This document shows, piece by piece, positions 1 through 7,882 of a stretch of 57,453 nucleotides of DNA. The notes beneath the pieces are model-generated. The model did no database searches. It was not told where the DNA came from and was given only the letters and a program-made list of their open reading frames with translations. Both the position numbers and the translations under genes were made by a program. The stretch is from a virus. The stretch is taken from the IMG/VR virus record IMGVR_UViG_3300031576_000049, positions 1 to 57,453 of that record. One strand, given 5' to 3'. Position 1 is the stretch's first letter; each line of letters opens with the position of its first letter.

Positions 1-80
1 CTCAAAGCAATATGTCTTTCAACGTCGGCAACCCTCTGGCGGCGAAAGTTGTCCTGATGAACTTGGCGTCGAGCTTCTGA
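1..80 (+). CDS. Tail fibre 3' end (partial; duplicate of the window's right end)
   Basis: These are the last 26 codons of the tail-fibre gene that is complete at 55529-57406. The reading frame enters at base 1 in the middle of an Ala codon and stops at TGA 78-80. The stop overlaps the next start as TGATG, so the following gene is probably translationally coupled. It is not a separate gene. Confidence 0.9.
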   Translation, partial: QSNMSFNVGNPLAAKVVLMNLASSF

Positions 81-127
81 TGAAGCCCGAGATCATCGTC
101 GATCCAGGATGGGCGGGCCGGCACAAC
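1..127. repeat. Direct terminal repeat, left copy (circular overlap)
   Basis: This segment is identical, base for base, to the last 127 bases of the window. It holds the end of the tail-fibre gene and the start of the glycosyltransferase-like gene, so both genes become whole if the ends are joined. The simplest reading is a circular or circularly permuted genome cut open by the assembler. An overlap of 127 equals a commonly used assembly k-mer length, so it need not be a physical terminal repeat. Confidence 0.95.
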
Positions 128-802
128 GCCGACCCTGGGTCGGCGTCGCGCATCCTGCGCGGGCAGACGTACAAGAATCTTTCGACGGTGTGCGTGATCC
201 CGACGCGCGGCCTGATCCCGGCGAAAGTCGTCCAATGCTGGATGGCGATGCTGGCGCCGATGAATCAGAAATTTCTGCGCATCTTCGTCATCGGCATGGA
301 GGTCGGCGCGGCCTATAGCCAAGCCGTCGAGATGATCCTTAACCACCCCGAGTTGAAGGATTGGAAATTCCTGCTGACGCTGGAGGAAGATAATATGCCG
401 CCGCCGGACGGCCTGCTCAAGCTGTACGAATCAATTGACGGTCATGACGTGGTCGGCGGCCTGTACTGGACCAAGGGCGAGGGCGGCCAGCCGATGATCT
501 ACGGCGATCCCAGGGCGATCCCGCTGTCATTCGCGCCGCAGCCGCCGCTGCCCGACAGCGTGCAGCCGGCCAACGGCCTGGGCATGGGATTCACGCTGTT
601 CCGGCTGAAACTGTTCAAGGACGGCCGAATCCCGAAGCCCTGGTTCAAGACGCAACAGGAAGTCGTGCCGGGCGCCGGCGTCCGGGTGTACACCCAGGAT
701 CTCTATTTCTTCGAGAACATCCACCGGCTAGGCTACAAGGCCGCCTGCGACACCCGCGTGAAGGTCGGGCACTACGATGTGGAACGCGATATAATCTGGT
801 GA
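80..802 (+). CDS. Glycosyltransferase-like protein (GT-A type fold)
   Basis: This 240-aa protein looks like a small nucleotide-sugar glycosyltransferase. Residues 36-50 form a beta-strand ending in a PTRG motif, typical of a GT-A nucleotide-binding start. An acidic EEDN patch at 102-105 sits where the DxD metal/nucleotide motif belongs. A VVGGLYW segment follows. No signal peptide or membrane segment is visible. The start overlaps the tail-fibre stop (TGATG), and a methyltransferase follows after one small gene, so the set may modify a surface glycan or a virion protein. The acceptor cannot be told from sequence. Confidence 0.7.
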   Translation: MKPEIIVDPGWAGRHNADPGSASRILRGQTYKNLSTVCVIPTRGLIPAKVVQCWMAMLAPMNQKFLRIFVIGMEVGAAYSQAVEMILNHPELKDWKFLLTLEEDNMPPPDGLLKLYESIDGHDVVGGLYWTKGEGGQPMIYGDPRAIPLSFAPQPPLPDSVQPANGLGMGFTLFRLKLFKDGRIPKPWFKTQQEVVPGAGVRVYTQDLYFFENIHRLGYKAACDTRVKVGHYDVERDIIW

Positions 803-818
803 CGGAGGTGAATAAACA

Positions 819-1085
819 ATGGCGATCAAGGCGTTCGTGACGAATCCTTACACCGATTTGGCGGTGGTTTCCGTGACGGAATTCGACTTGTCCATCGAAT
901 TTCGCGTATTCGACACTGCGACGGGCGCGTCGTACAATTTCACGACCATGGTGCGCCTGGAGTGGGACAACACGCCGGCGCAGATTCGCGTGACGATCGC
1001 CGCGGCGGTTCGGGCGAAAGCCGCGATCGAAGGCTTCACGCTGATGGCGAACGACACGCTGCTTCTGGCCCTGGACAAAGCGTGA
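819..1085 (+). CDS. Hypothetical protein, 88 aa, between the glycosyl- and methyltransferase genes
   Basis: I do not recognise this small protein. It starts with alternating hydrophobic and polar residues that suggest beta-strands, then has an Ala-rich helix near residues 55-70. It has no Cys pair, signal peptide or membrane span. The start is set by a strong ribosome-binding site, GGAGGTG at 804-810, eight bases before ATG. Its stop overlaps the GTG of the next gene (GTGA), so the two are probably co-translated. It may be a small virion or adaptor protein. Confidence 0.75.
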   Translation: MAIKAFVTNPYTDLAVVSVTEFDLSIEFRVFDTATGASYNFTTMVRLEWDNTPAQIRVTIAAAVRAKAAIEGFTLMANDTLLLALDKA

Positions 1086-1732
1086 AGACCGGCATGAAAC
1101 GCGGCTTAAGGGCGAGGCGACGACGGAAACCTCGACCAGCGCCGACGGCGGCCGCGCCGTTGAAGCTGGATTTAGCATGTGGCCAGTCGAAGCAGACCGG
1201 ATTCACCGGCGTGGACATCGCGGCGGTCGCGGGCGTCGATGTCGTCCATGATCTGCTAATCACGCCGTGGCCGTTCGCCGACGAGTCGGTCGAGGAAATC
1301 TTCTGCTCCCACTTCATCGAGCATATACCAATGCCGTGCGCGGCCTGCTCGAACGGTCAGCAGGATCCGTTCTTCCTGTTTTTTGACGAGTTGTGGCGGG
1401 TCTTGAAGGTCGGCAGCAAGGCGTTGATGATCGCGCCGTACTACAAATCGGCGCGGGCCTGGCAGGACCCGACGCACCGCCGGGCGATCAACGAATGGAC
1501 GTTTCTGTATATGAACGAGGAATGGCGCCGGCAGAACAGGCTGGATCACTATAAGGTGCGGGCGAACTTCAACTTCAGCTATGGCTATTCGTTTTCGCCG
1601 GACTGGGCGGCGCGAGCGGAGGAGGCCCGCGGCTTCGCCCTGCGCCACTACATGGATGTGGTGATGGACATCCACACGACGCTCGAAAAAATCCCCCTGC
1701 TGCCGACGGCGGCGCCAACGCCCGAGCCATGA
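1082..1732 (+). CDS. SAM-dependent methyltransferase
   Basis: This is a class I S-adenosylmethionine methyltransferase of about 216 aa. The Rossmann motif I reads LDLACG, followed by a GVDI acidic strand, then an EHIP motif and a DELWRVLK helix typical of the Methyltransf_11 group. A basic, proline-rich N-terminus precedes the fold. I chose GTG at 1082 because it overlaps the upstream stop as GTGA; ATG at 1094 is the alternative. The stop overlaps the next ATG (ATGA). With the nearby glycosyltransferase-like gene it may decorate a glycan or a protein. The substrate is unknown. Confidence 0.75.
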   Translation: MKTGMKRGLRARRRRKPRPAPTAAAPLKLDLACGQSKQTGFTGVDIAAVAGVDVVHDLLITPWPFADESVEEIFCSHFIEHIPMPCAACSNGQQDPFFLFFDELWRVLKVGSKALMIAPYYKSARAWQDPTHRRAINEWTFLYMNEEWRRQNRLDHYKVRANFNFSYGYSFSPDWAARAEEARGFALRHYMDVVMDIHTTLEKIPLLPTAAPTPEP

Positions 1733-4149
1733 AGGCTTCGGTCGCCGCCGTCCTGCTTTTTTCGCTGGCGGCGAATACGGCCCATGGCGCGCCGCCAGTC
1801 CTTTCCATTCCCGTCATCGACGGCATTACCCACGCCAGCGCTAGGCTGTCTTGGACGACTGACCTAAACGCCACCACCTGCCTCGACTGGGGGCCGACCA
1901 CCACCTACGGCTCATCGAGTTGTTCGGCGCAACTCAACGCGGTCCGGAATCACGCCTGGCATATTGGTGGCCTGCCGCCAGCAGCCATTACTCATGCCCG
2001 CGTGCGCTCCCGAACGGCCGGGGGAACAGGAGCGAGCTGCACGGGCGACGAAGCCTGCTCGCCCGACCTGGTCTTCACGACATTGCCGCGGCCGACAGTG
2101 CATCCAGCGTTGCCGACACTGCCGGCGACTTTCTCGACGGCCATGCCCGCCATCAACGGCTCTATATTCACGGTCGCGGCTGGCTGCACTGATCTTCAAG
2201 CGAAGATAAACGCTGCCTCTGGTGGCGACGGGAACCTGAATCACGCTGTCCTGATCCCAGCCGGAGCAATCTGCCATGACCAATATACGCTACCTGCGAA
2301 AACTGGCCCCAATGCGGGCGGGCCTGGAGTCATAATCATCCGCCCTACCTCGCCGGACAACGAACTGCCGCCAGAGGGAACCAGAGTGACCCCGGCCTTC
2401 GCCCCGAAGATGGCGACGATACGGACGAACATGATCGCCGCCCGGATGGCGACGACGGCCCCGAGCACCTGCAATCTCGGGGATTTCTGGTGGGACACCG
2501 ACGCCACCTCTTTCGCGCTCTCGAAGGCCACCGCCACAGGTCCTTGCGTCTGGACGCCCATTCCCGCCGCCGGCTCCGGCACAACGGTACCACCGACCTG
2601 CGCTGACGGTGACTGGTTCTACAAGACCGATACACCGCTCCACGATGACCGTCCGTGGTGGTGTTCACCGCCAAGCGGCTATCAGCAAGTGACCTTCCAC
2701 GACGGCAGTCCCTTCGCCCAGTATGCCGCCGTGCGGGCGGCCCCCAACGCCAAAGGCTACCGACTGATGGGACTTATCATCACTCACATCAAGACGCCCG
2801 ACAGCTATGAGGCCCAGTTTGACGCCGCCCCCTCCGCGCAGTTCGGATCCCGCTTAATGTGCCTGCTGGATGTCCCAGACAGTTCCGCCGACATTACGGT
2901 AGACCGAACACACTTCAAGGGACAGCCGCACCCCAGCCGCGTAGGTCTGGCTATGTGCAGCTTCCAGGGCCGGCGGAACGCCATCATCGACTCGCATTTC
3001 TCTGACATCCACAACTGGGTCAACGCCGCCAGCGTCGAGTACACCCCCTCGGCGATCAACATGGATCGCGGACCGGGCCCCTTCAAGATCGTCAATAATT
3101 ACTTTGAGAATTGCCTCGGCATAACCGTGTACCAGACAAACGACTTGGGTACCAGCGCCACATACTCGGAGGATGTGGAGGTCAGCCGCAATCACTTTTT
3201 CACCTCCGATGCTTTCAATTTCGACTCGCCCGTCTCGAACGGTCGGCGGTACTGGCGGCGGCATCACCTGGAGCTGAAACGTGGCCGGCGGTGGCTGATC
3301 GATGGCAACATCTTCGACGGTGGCTGGACCGTCAATCAGAACGGCGCGGCGATTTTGATGCTCGGTCGGCCAGGCGTGCCGTTTCTCGCAACGAATGATA
3401 TCGCGGTCGCCGATATTACGATCCGCAATAACATTTTCCGCAACACTCCCGAGGCGATCCGGGCCTTCGGGCATAGCGACGGCGCCAACCTGACGGGCGA
3501 CGTAAAGACGTTCGAGCGGCTGTTGGTCGAAAATAACCTCGCACAGAACCTCAGCGACCGACGCTCCGGGTGGGGCTGGTTTGATGGCCCAACCGGGGTG
3601 TTTCTCGTGACGGGCGCCGGCATGGAAGACCTGACCGTGCGGCACAATACGGTGTATCGAAGCGAGGGTGTGGCCTTCCGCGCTAGCTTGATGTGGACGC
3701 CCGGCGCGCAACAACCCGAGAAGAACGAGGGCCTAGTGGTGAACGACAACATTTTAACTACAATGGGGGCGGCCTCGGCATTGGCGGGTGTCTGGTTAGG
3801 CAGCATCGCTGAAGGCACCGCCGCGCTCAACAACATGTGGACGGCCGGGGCGGCGCCGAGCTACGCGATGCGGGCGAACGCCATCCTGCGGGCCACGGCC
3901 CCCGCAAATTACCCGGCGGGGAACTTTTGGCCTGCCTCGGAGGCTATGATTGGATTCACGAACGCGGTGGCCGGGGATTTCCGGTTGGCTGCCTCCAGCC
4001 CCTACAAAGGCGCGGCAACGGATGGAACCGACGTGGGCGTCGACGCGCTGAAACTTCCCGTGATGGGCGGTAGTGGTATACTGGGTTTGCAGTGTTCGCC
4101 GACGGTCTACAAAAGTGCCGGGACGGGGCTTTGCACTGTCGTACAATGA
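1729..4149 (+). CDS. Secreted-type right-handed beta-helix protein (tailspike or depolymerase-like)
   Basis: This 806-aa protein begins with a clear Sec signal peptide (MKAS, hydrophobic AAVLLFSLAA, cleavage after AHG near residue 20). Residues about 22-110 resemble a fibronectin III or purple-acid-phosphatase N-terminal domain. From about 145 to 680 it has the repeated Asn- and Gly-rich short strands (VDRTHF, IVNNYF, VSRNHF, IRNNIF, VRHNTV) of a right-handed parallel beta-helix as in pectate lyases and phage tailspikes. The start overlaps the methyltransferase stop. A signal peptide is unusual for a virion tailspike, so it may instead be exported or be a captured host enzyme. Confidence 0.7.
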   Translation: MKASVAAVLLFSLAANTAHGAPPVLSIPVIDGITHASARLSWTTDLNATTCLDWGPTTTYGSSSCSAQLNAVRNHAWHIGGLPPAAITHARVRSRTAGGTGASCTGDEACSPDLVFTTLPRPTVHPALPTLPATFSTAMPAINGSIFTVAAGCTDLQAKINAASGGDGNLNHAVLIPAGAICHDQYTLPAKTGPNAGGPGVIIIRPTSPDNELPPEGTRVTPAFAPKMATIRTNMIAARMATTAPSTCNLGDFWWDTDATSFALSKATATGPCVWTPIPAAGSGTTVPPTCADGDWFYKTDTPLHDDRPWWCSPPSGYQQVTFHDGSPFAQYAAVRAAPNAKGYRLMGLIITHIKTPDSYEAQFDAAPSAQFGSRLMCLLDVPDSSADITVDRTHFKGQPHPSRVGLAMCSFQGRRNAIIDSHFSDIHNWVNAASVEYTPSAINMDRGPGPFKIVNNYFENCLGITVYQTNDLGTSATYSEDVEVSRNHFFTSDAFNFDSPVSNGRRYWRRHHLELKRGRRWLIDGNIFDGGWTVNQNGAAILMLGRPGVPFLATNDIAVADITIRNNIFRNTPEAIRAFGHSDGANLTGDVKTFERLLVENNLAQNLSDRRSGWGWFDGPTGVFLVTGAGMEDLTVRHNTVYRSEGVAFRASLMWTPGAQQPEKNEGLVVNDNILTTMGAASALAGVWLGSIAEGTAALNNMWTAGAAPSYAMRANAILRATAPANYPAGNFWPASEAMIGFTNAVAGDFRLAASSPYKGAATDGTDVGVDALKLPVMGGSGILGLQCSPTVYKSAGTGLCTVVQ

Positions 4150-4805
4150 AATCTATGAAAACCAAAACCGCGTACGTCCTGTCGAATGGCTCCACTCTGT
4201 GGCAAGGGGAAGGCAAAGAGGCTGCTTGGGGTGGCTGGCCCCGGTTCAGCCGCCGAGTGTGGCGAAATCTCAGGTTGTGCGTGACGCTCGCTGCTTTGGC
4301 CATTGCATTGACGGTATCCGCGGCCGAGGCACAAACGGTGGTGGCGCTCACCTCCGACAACCCGGCGGTCGTCGTGCCGCCGTCAGTCGTGATTCCGGTG
4401 GGGGCAACGACCATGAACTTCCCCATCTCGGTCGGTACAGTCGTTGTTGACCAGGCAGTGGTCATAACGGCGACGGCGGGCGGAGCGACGGCGACCATCA
4501 CGCTACAGCTGGTGGCGGCCCGTAAGCCGACCAGCCTAACCTGCGCGCCGACGACGCTGGGCGAGGGCCAGACCGGCGCTTGTAGCGTGACTTTAAACCT
4601 GCCAGCGGTGGCGGCGACTCCGGTAATCGTGGCCAGTTCCAGTCCAGCCTTGCACGCGCCGGCGGCGGTGACCGTGGCCGGTGGAAGCCAGACGGCGGCC
4701 TTTGGCGTCTTGGCTTCGGGCGTCTTGCGCAATGAAAATGCCACCATCATGGTGATGCTCGGCGGAACGGCCGAAGGGGCGAAAATTCGCCTGAGAAAAC
4801 CATGA
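4146..4805 (+). CDS. Exported Ig-like/adhesin-type protein
   Basis: This 219-aa protein has a long basic N-region, then a hydrophobic helix (residues about 43-58) ending in AEAQ, which resembles a Sec signal with an extended leader. The mature part is rich in Thr, Val and Ala. It has two repeat-like modules (TSDNPAVVVPPSVVIPVG and SSSPALHAPAAVTVAGG) of the kind found in bacterial Ig-like or Calx-beta-type domains. ATG 4146 overlaps the previous stop as ATGA; ATG 4155 is also possible. It probably works with the beta-helix protein before it. Its function is unknown. Confidence 0.65.
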   Translation: MKSMKTKTAYVLSNGSTLWQGEGKEAAWGGWPRFSRRVWRNLRLCVTLAALAIALTVSAAEAQTVVALTSDNPAVVVPPSVVIPVGATTMNFPISVGTVVVDQAVVITATAGGATATITLQLVAARKPTSLTCAPTTLGEGQTGACSVTLNLPAVAATPVIVASSSPALHAPAAVTVAGGSQTAAFGVLASGVLRNENATIMVMLGGTAEGAKIRLRKP

Positions 4806-4823
4806 GGGGCGGGGGCGCTTTGA

Positions 4824-5117
4824 AGCCGGGTTAGTCCGCTAAATCTCGGAGTAGCCAAGGGCGGCAAGGCTAGGGCCAACGTACTCACGTCTGATGAACG
4901 AAAAGAGATCGCCCGGAAGGCGGTGATGGCGCGGTGGGCCAAGGCCGGGAAGAAGCCAGCGAACCCCGCCGAGCAAGTATCGAACGACCTGGCCGAAATC
5001 GTAATCGAAACGGTTCATCTCCACGCTAAAGCACCACTACTATTCGGAGATGCGCTGCAACCACAGGTTCAATTCGTGCTCATGGCCGGCCAGCGGACGC
5101 TCTTGGCTCTCGCCTGA
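4824..5117 (+). pseudogene. Start-less GGKARA/ARWAK-family fragment
   Basis: The open frame after TGA 4821 reads GVAKGGKARANVLT, then SDERKEIARKAVMARWAK. This is the signature of a widespread small basic protein family (GGKARA...LTxxERxxIARKAAxARWAK) of unknown function. No ATG, GTG or TTG precedes the motif; the first possible start, GTG 4923, falls inside it. I read this as a decayed copy. Its 3' end runs convergently into the TIGR04255-like gene, so it may once have been that gene's neighbour. Confidence 0.4.
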
Positions 5118-5624
5118 TCCGGCCCGTTCCGCGTAGAAGCTGACGCCATCGAGGGAATCGACGTAAACCTCAATGTTGATGCCCTTGGTGTGCCACTCGA
5201 ACTGAATTCCTCCCCGTACGGTCGGCACAATAATCGGGGGCGGCGTGGTCGGCTCCAGGAACTCGGCCAATAGTCGGATTGCCCGGATGGCATTCCGCGG
5301 CTCAATCGGCTTCGCGGAGTAGGAGTTCCACCCCGGGGGAAGCCCGAGCACGTCAACGACTCCTTGCACGCTCTTCATGAAGGCCTGGGGCATCGGGCCG
5401 CTGCCCTGAATGTCCAACGAAAACTCCGGCCTGCGGATCATGATCGTGTGCAACGTTGGCGTGGCCTGCTCCACCGCCGCTGTTATAACCTCAGGCCGAG
5501 CCAATACGTCCGGCAACGTTGACGTCGAAACCCAGGGCTCGAACTGAAGCGACAAGACCGCTTCGGCCACCGGCGGCTTCCGGAAATCGGGCAGGTTTGC
5601 GGGCCTAGCCGGCGTCAGGGCCAT
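5040..5624 (-). CDS. Chimeric TIGR04255-like hypothetical protein
   Basis: This 194-aa protein joins two recognisable pieces. Residues about 10-35 (LPDFRKPPVAEAVLSLQFEP) match the usual opening of the TIGR04255 family. Residues about 97-185 (PGWNSYSAKPI, then VPTVRGGIQFEW and INIEVYVDSL) match another common uncharacterised family. Full TIGR04255 proteins are longer, so the first part is likely a truncated domain fused to the second. It stands alone on the minus strand and converges with a decayed small gene. Neither family has a firm function. No good ribosome-binding site precedes the ATG. Confidence 0.65.
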   Translation of the reverse strand: MALTPARPANLPDFRKPPVAEAVLSLQFEPWVSTSTLPDVLARPEVITAAVEQATPTLHTIMIRRPEFSLDIQGSGPMPQAFMKSVQGVVDVLGLPPGWNSYSAKPIEPRNAIRAIRLLAEFLEPTTPPPIIVPTVRGGIQFEWHTKGINIEVYVDSLDGVSFYAERAGSGESQERPLAGHEHELNLWLQRISE

Positions 5625-5824
5625 AGTCCAAACATTCTGTTATCGCTTCTGTTTCAATGTATCATGAAGCCGGCGTCGCAAGCGGGTTGCTGGGCAAATC
5701 TGTGTGGCTGCTGGGTGGCGGGCGGGACCGTTAGCCGGTCAACAAGTGGCGATCGAGAGTATTTACGTATGCGATCCGGCCCGAGTCCATCGAGGAGGTG
5801 CGGCAAGCTTTGAACAGCCACACC

Positions 5825-5864
5825 TGAAAAACGAAAGGGCCGCCTAGTTAAGCGCGGCCCTTTC
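5825..5864 (-). terminator. Rho-independent terminator (minus strand)
   Basis: A perfect 11-bp stem (5833-5843 with 5854-5864) and 10-nt loop is followed, read on the minus strand, by GTTTTTC at 5832-5826. It would end leftward transcripts from the small-gene cluster at 6564-9378. On the plus strand no T-run follows, so it is probably one-way. Confidence 0.75.
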
Positions 5865-5882
5865 AAAGCAATTTGCGCTTCA

Positions 5883-5957
5883 GGGGGTGAACGCGGGTTC
5901 CGGCCAGCCCTAATCAAGCTCACGCCGGGCGGGTTCGATTCCCCGCCGCCTCCACCA
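5883..5957 (+). other. tRNA/tmRNA 3'-end-like sequence (possible relic attachment site)
   Basis: The sequence GGTTCGATTCC followed by CGCCGCCTCCACCA has the T-loop, acceptor strand and CCA of a tmRNA or tRNA 3' end. A GGGGGTG at 5883-5889 could pair with CGCCTCC at 5947-5953 using two G-U pairs. However, the T-loop has one extra base and no anticodon stem forms, so this is not a working tRNA. No tmRNA tag or 5' domain lies upstream. Phages often integrate at the 3' ends of ssrA or tRNA genes and carry that end in attP, so a relic attP is the likeliest reading. No integrase was recognised. The rest of 5625-6118 shows no gene. Confidence 0.45.
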
Positions 5958-6047
5958 CCGAGTGAACCTCTTGCTCAGGGAGGCTCTACGTGTTTTTATA
6001 CCATATCAGGGGACCACCAGTCAAGGGCAAGTTTAGGACACTGCCTG

Positions 6048-6077
6048 TTGACCGGCGGTCCGCGATTGTGGTAACGT
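6048..6077 (+). promoter_or_regulatory. Candidate promoter for the TerS-like gene
   Basis: A -35 TTGACC (6048-6053), an 18-bp spacer and a -10 TAACGT (6072-6077) lie 41 bp upstream of the start at 6119. The -10 is weak, so this is only a moderate candidate. Confidence 0.4.
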
Positions 6078-6118
6078 CTATGTAGCCTTGTCACCTTTAA
6101 GGAACGGGCGGAAACAGT

Positions 6119-6682
6119 ATGTATGGGCCGGAGGTAGTGCCGGGGAAAATCGTCAGCAAATTGAGGCACGTCAAGAAGCGCGTCTTCCTGAAAGCGTTTG
6201 TCGAGGCCGGAACTTTACTGGGCGCCGAGCGATTAAGTAAGATCAGCCGGGACCATCATTACTACGAATGGCGGCATGATCCAGAATATATGGCGGCATT
6301 TGAGGATGCGAAGGAACAGGCGATCCAGCGCCTGGAAACAGCGTTGCGGAAGCGGGCGATCGAGCGGAGTGACACAGCGGCGATCTTTTTATTGAAGGCG
6401 GCGCGGCCGGAAATCTATCGAGATGTGATTTTAGGACAGAACAATATGCCGCCGGTGAACGTAAATGTCGGGCTTTTAATCGGGTTTCCGAAGTCGCCAG
6501 ACGCCAAGCCGAGGGAATTACCGGCAGCGCCCGGCATGTTTCCGGCAAACGTGGCGAGTTCTATCAAAATGGTTGAGAATCCGGCGAATGCCGGTGAATT
6601 ACCGCCAGCCGGGTTGTCGGCGAAGGGGAGGCGGCGTCCGGCGACGCGGAAGGCGCGGCGGAGGCGGAAGCACCCTGCTTGA
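6119..6682 (+). CDS. Terminase small subunit-like protein
   Basis: The 187-aa product has a helical N-terminal region (KKRVFLKAFVEAGTLLGAER) followed by a helix-turn-helix-like stretch with HHYYEW, then DPEYMAAFEDAKEQA, LETALRKRAIE and FLLKAARPEIYRD. This order is typical of phage small terminase subunits, which recognise the packaging site and bring it to the large subunit. The tail from residue 150 is basic and low-complexity. The large subunit lies 12.9 kb away (19532), which is unusual, and the 3' end overlaps a convergent HTH gene by 119 bp. It could instead be another HTH regulator of the same fold. Confidence 0.65.
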   Translation: MYGPEVVPGKIVSKLRHVKKRVFLKAFVEAGTLLGAERLSKISRDHHYYEWRHDPEYMAAFEDAKEQAIQRLETALRKRAIERSDTAAIFLLKAARPEIYRDVILGQNNMPPVNVNVGLLIGFPKSPDAKPRELPAAPGMFPANVASSIKMVENPANAGELPPAGLSAKGRRRPATRKARRRRKHPA

Positions 6683-6827
6683 CGGCGGAATCCACTTCGT
6701 CCTGGTCGAACAGCAGGCGGCGGCCGAGGCGGTGGGTAGGCAGGATGCCCTGATGGCTGAGTCGGCGGAGGGTGGTTTTGGAGGTCTTCAGGTAGACCGC
6801 CAGCTCGCCCAGGGTAAGCCAGGTCAC
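6564..6827 (-). CDS. Excisionase-type helix-turn-helix protein
   Basis: This 87-aa protein opens with TLGELAVYLKTSKTTLRRLS, then GILPTHRLGRRLLFDQDEVD. That is the standard excisionase/MerR-like DNA-binding domain (SinI/XisA 'excisionase family' type). The last 35 residues are Ser/Ala/Pro-rich. It starts at GTG 6827, which overlaps the upstream stop (GTGA), so it is co-translated with the zinc-ribbon gene. Its end overlaps the convergent TerS-like gene. In phages such proteins act as excisionases or small regulators; with no integrase seen, a regulatory role is more likely. Confidence 0.7.
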   Translation of the reverse strand: MTWLTLGELAVYLKTSKTTLRRLSHQGILPTHRLGRRLLFDQDEVDSAVKQGASASAAPSASPDAASPSPTTRLAVIHRHSPDSQPF

Positions 6828-7159
6828 GGCAACAATCCCATGTCTGTGAGGCGTCGGACATCGTAGTCGGCAGCGTCGGCCAGTTCGATTGGCGGATCCT
6901 TGGCCGAGTCCGAGTCGTCGGTGGCTGGTGGCTGGGCCGCAAGCGGCGGCTCGTCGTCGGCCGGCGGATCCAGTTCCTCATGCTCGAAGGGGCCGGCACC
7001 GCAATTCCGGCAACAAAACCCCTCGGCGTAATCGTCCACCTCGTCTTCCTGGGCGAAACCCCAGGGCAGGCGCGCGCGGGCGGCGGCGGCAACGGGCCAC
7101 ATACGCCAGTCCAGGTCCGGGGAACCACATTCGGGACAGGTTCCTTGCTGCTGCGTCAT
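6824..7159 (-). CDS. Zinc-ribbon hypothetical protein
   Basis: This 111-aa acidic protein has two Cys pairs: CPECGSPDLDW near the N-terminus and CCRNCGAGPFE about 35 residues later. They form a classic zinc ribbon. The C-terminal half is rich in Asp, Pro and Ala and is probably disordered. I chose ATG 7159 over the upstream ATG because GGAGGAAA lies just before it. It is the first gene of a pair with the HTH gene. Its role is unknown; it could be a small nucleic-acid or protein-binding adaptor. Confidence 0.65.
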   Translation of the reverse strand: MTQQQGTCPECGSPDLDWRMWPVAAAARARLPWGFAQEDEVDDYAEGFCCRNCGAGPFEHEELDPPADDEPPLAAQPPATDDSDSAKDPPIELADAADYDVRRLTDMGLLP

Positions 7160-7222
7160 GGTATTTTCCTCCACGGGATTTGACACTAGCACAAACTCAC
7201 GGCGAACCGCAGGTGATGCAGG

Positions 7223-7462
7223 TCATGGTTTACCCTCCTTGCCGACGGCACCGACGGTTGGCGCGTCGGGCGCGGCCGCGGTTGGGTCGGCGGGTTCGGC
7301 CGCGGGGATAGGTGATACGCGGGACGCCCAGACCCAGACCACGCCGGAGCCGGCGACGGGCGTGACCTGAAGGCGTCGGCGGCCGTAGGTGGTTTTAACG
7401 GCCAGCACTCGGCAAGCGAAGGTCAACCCGCCGTAGTTCAGGGCGATTCTAAGTTCGGTCAT
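7223..7462 (-). CDS. Hypothetical protein, 79 aa
   Basis: I do not recognise this gene. The first 50 residues suggest a small beta-barrel (LRIALNYGG, CRVLAVKTTYGRRRLQVTPV, VVWVWASRV). The rest is Ala/Pro-rich and probably unstructured. AAGGCAGG lies upstream of the ATG. It sits in the leftward run of small accessory genes and is probably transcribed with them. Confidence 0.5.
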   Translation of the reverse strand: MTELRIALNYGGLTFACRVLAVKTTYGRRRLQVTPVAGSGVVWVWASRVSPIPAAEPADPTAAAPDAPTVGAVGKEGKP

Positions 7463-7486
7463 GGTTCGGCCTGCCTTACCACAAAA

Positions 7487-7882
7487 TTACTCTCCTGTGG
7501 TGATAAGATGCTCAATCCGCAGTACGACCACGCGGGCGAACCCTGGGGTCCCTTCGTCATAGTATGACCCTCGGGTTGCCAAAGGCAACATATGCTGGAA
7601 CCGCTCGGGCCAGGCTGCCACCTCGAACAGCGTTTCGCCCTCATCGACCGTCAGTCCGAGGTTCCTCCGTGCTTGCTCCCGCACCTGAGACAGGTTTGGG
7701 TCCCCCCCGAACAACAGAACAGCCCACCCGGCGATACAGGCTGCCGTGCCGCAAGGCGGAAAATCGTACGACTTAAAACTGGGGACGTTTTCGTCCTTAC
7801 GGACGTAGTACGAGGCCATGATACACCGACGCGGATCCTCCAATATGTGTGTGGTGATCCGCCGCAGTAATTCCACGTTCAT
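7487..7882 (-). CDS. CGTxxCIAGWA-family protein, copy A
   Basis: This 131-aa protein belongs to an uncharacterised family found in phages and environmental bacteria. Its marks are an opening helix (NVELLRRITTHILEDPRR), a central PCGTAACIAGWAVLL segment, then NLGLTVDEGETLF and WPERF. Two paralogues are in this genome (7879-8262 and 44095-44631). The start at 7882 is supported by GGAGGGAAC and by alignment with copy B. It overlaps copy B's stop by 4 bp. The Cys pair with flanking Gly suggests a structural or metal site, but I know of no tested function. Confidence 0.75.
   Translation of the reverse strand: MNVELLRRITTHILEDPRRCIMASYYVRKDENVPSFKSYDFPPCGTAACIAGWAVLLFGGDPNLSQVREQARRNLGLTVDEGETLFEVAAWPERFQHMLPLATRGSYYDEGTPGFARVVVLRIEHLITTGE

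Noticed and set aside
5883-5957. Working tRNA or tmRNA gene
   Set aside because: The T-loop has an extra base, no anticodon stem forms, and no tmRNA tag frame or 5' domain lies upstream.
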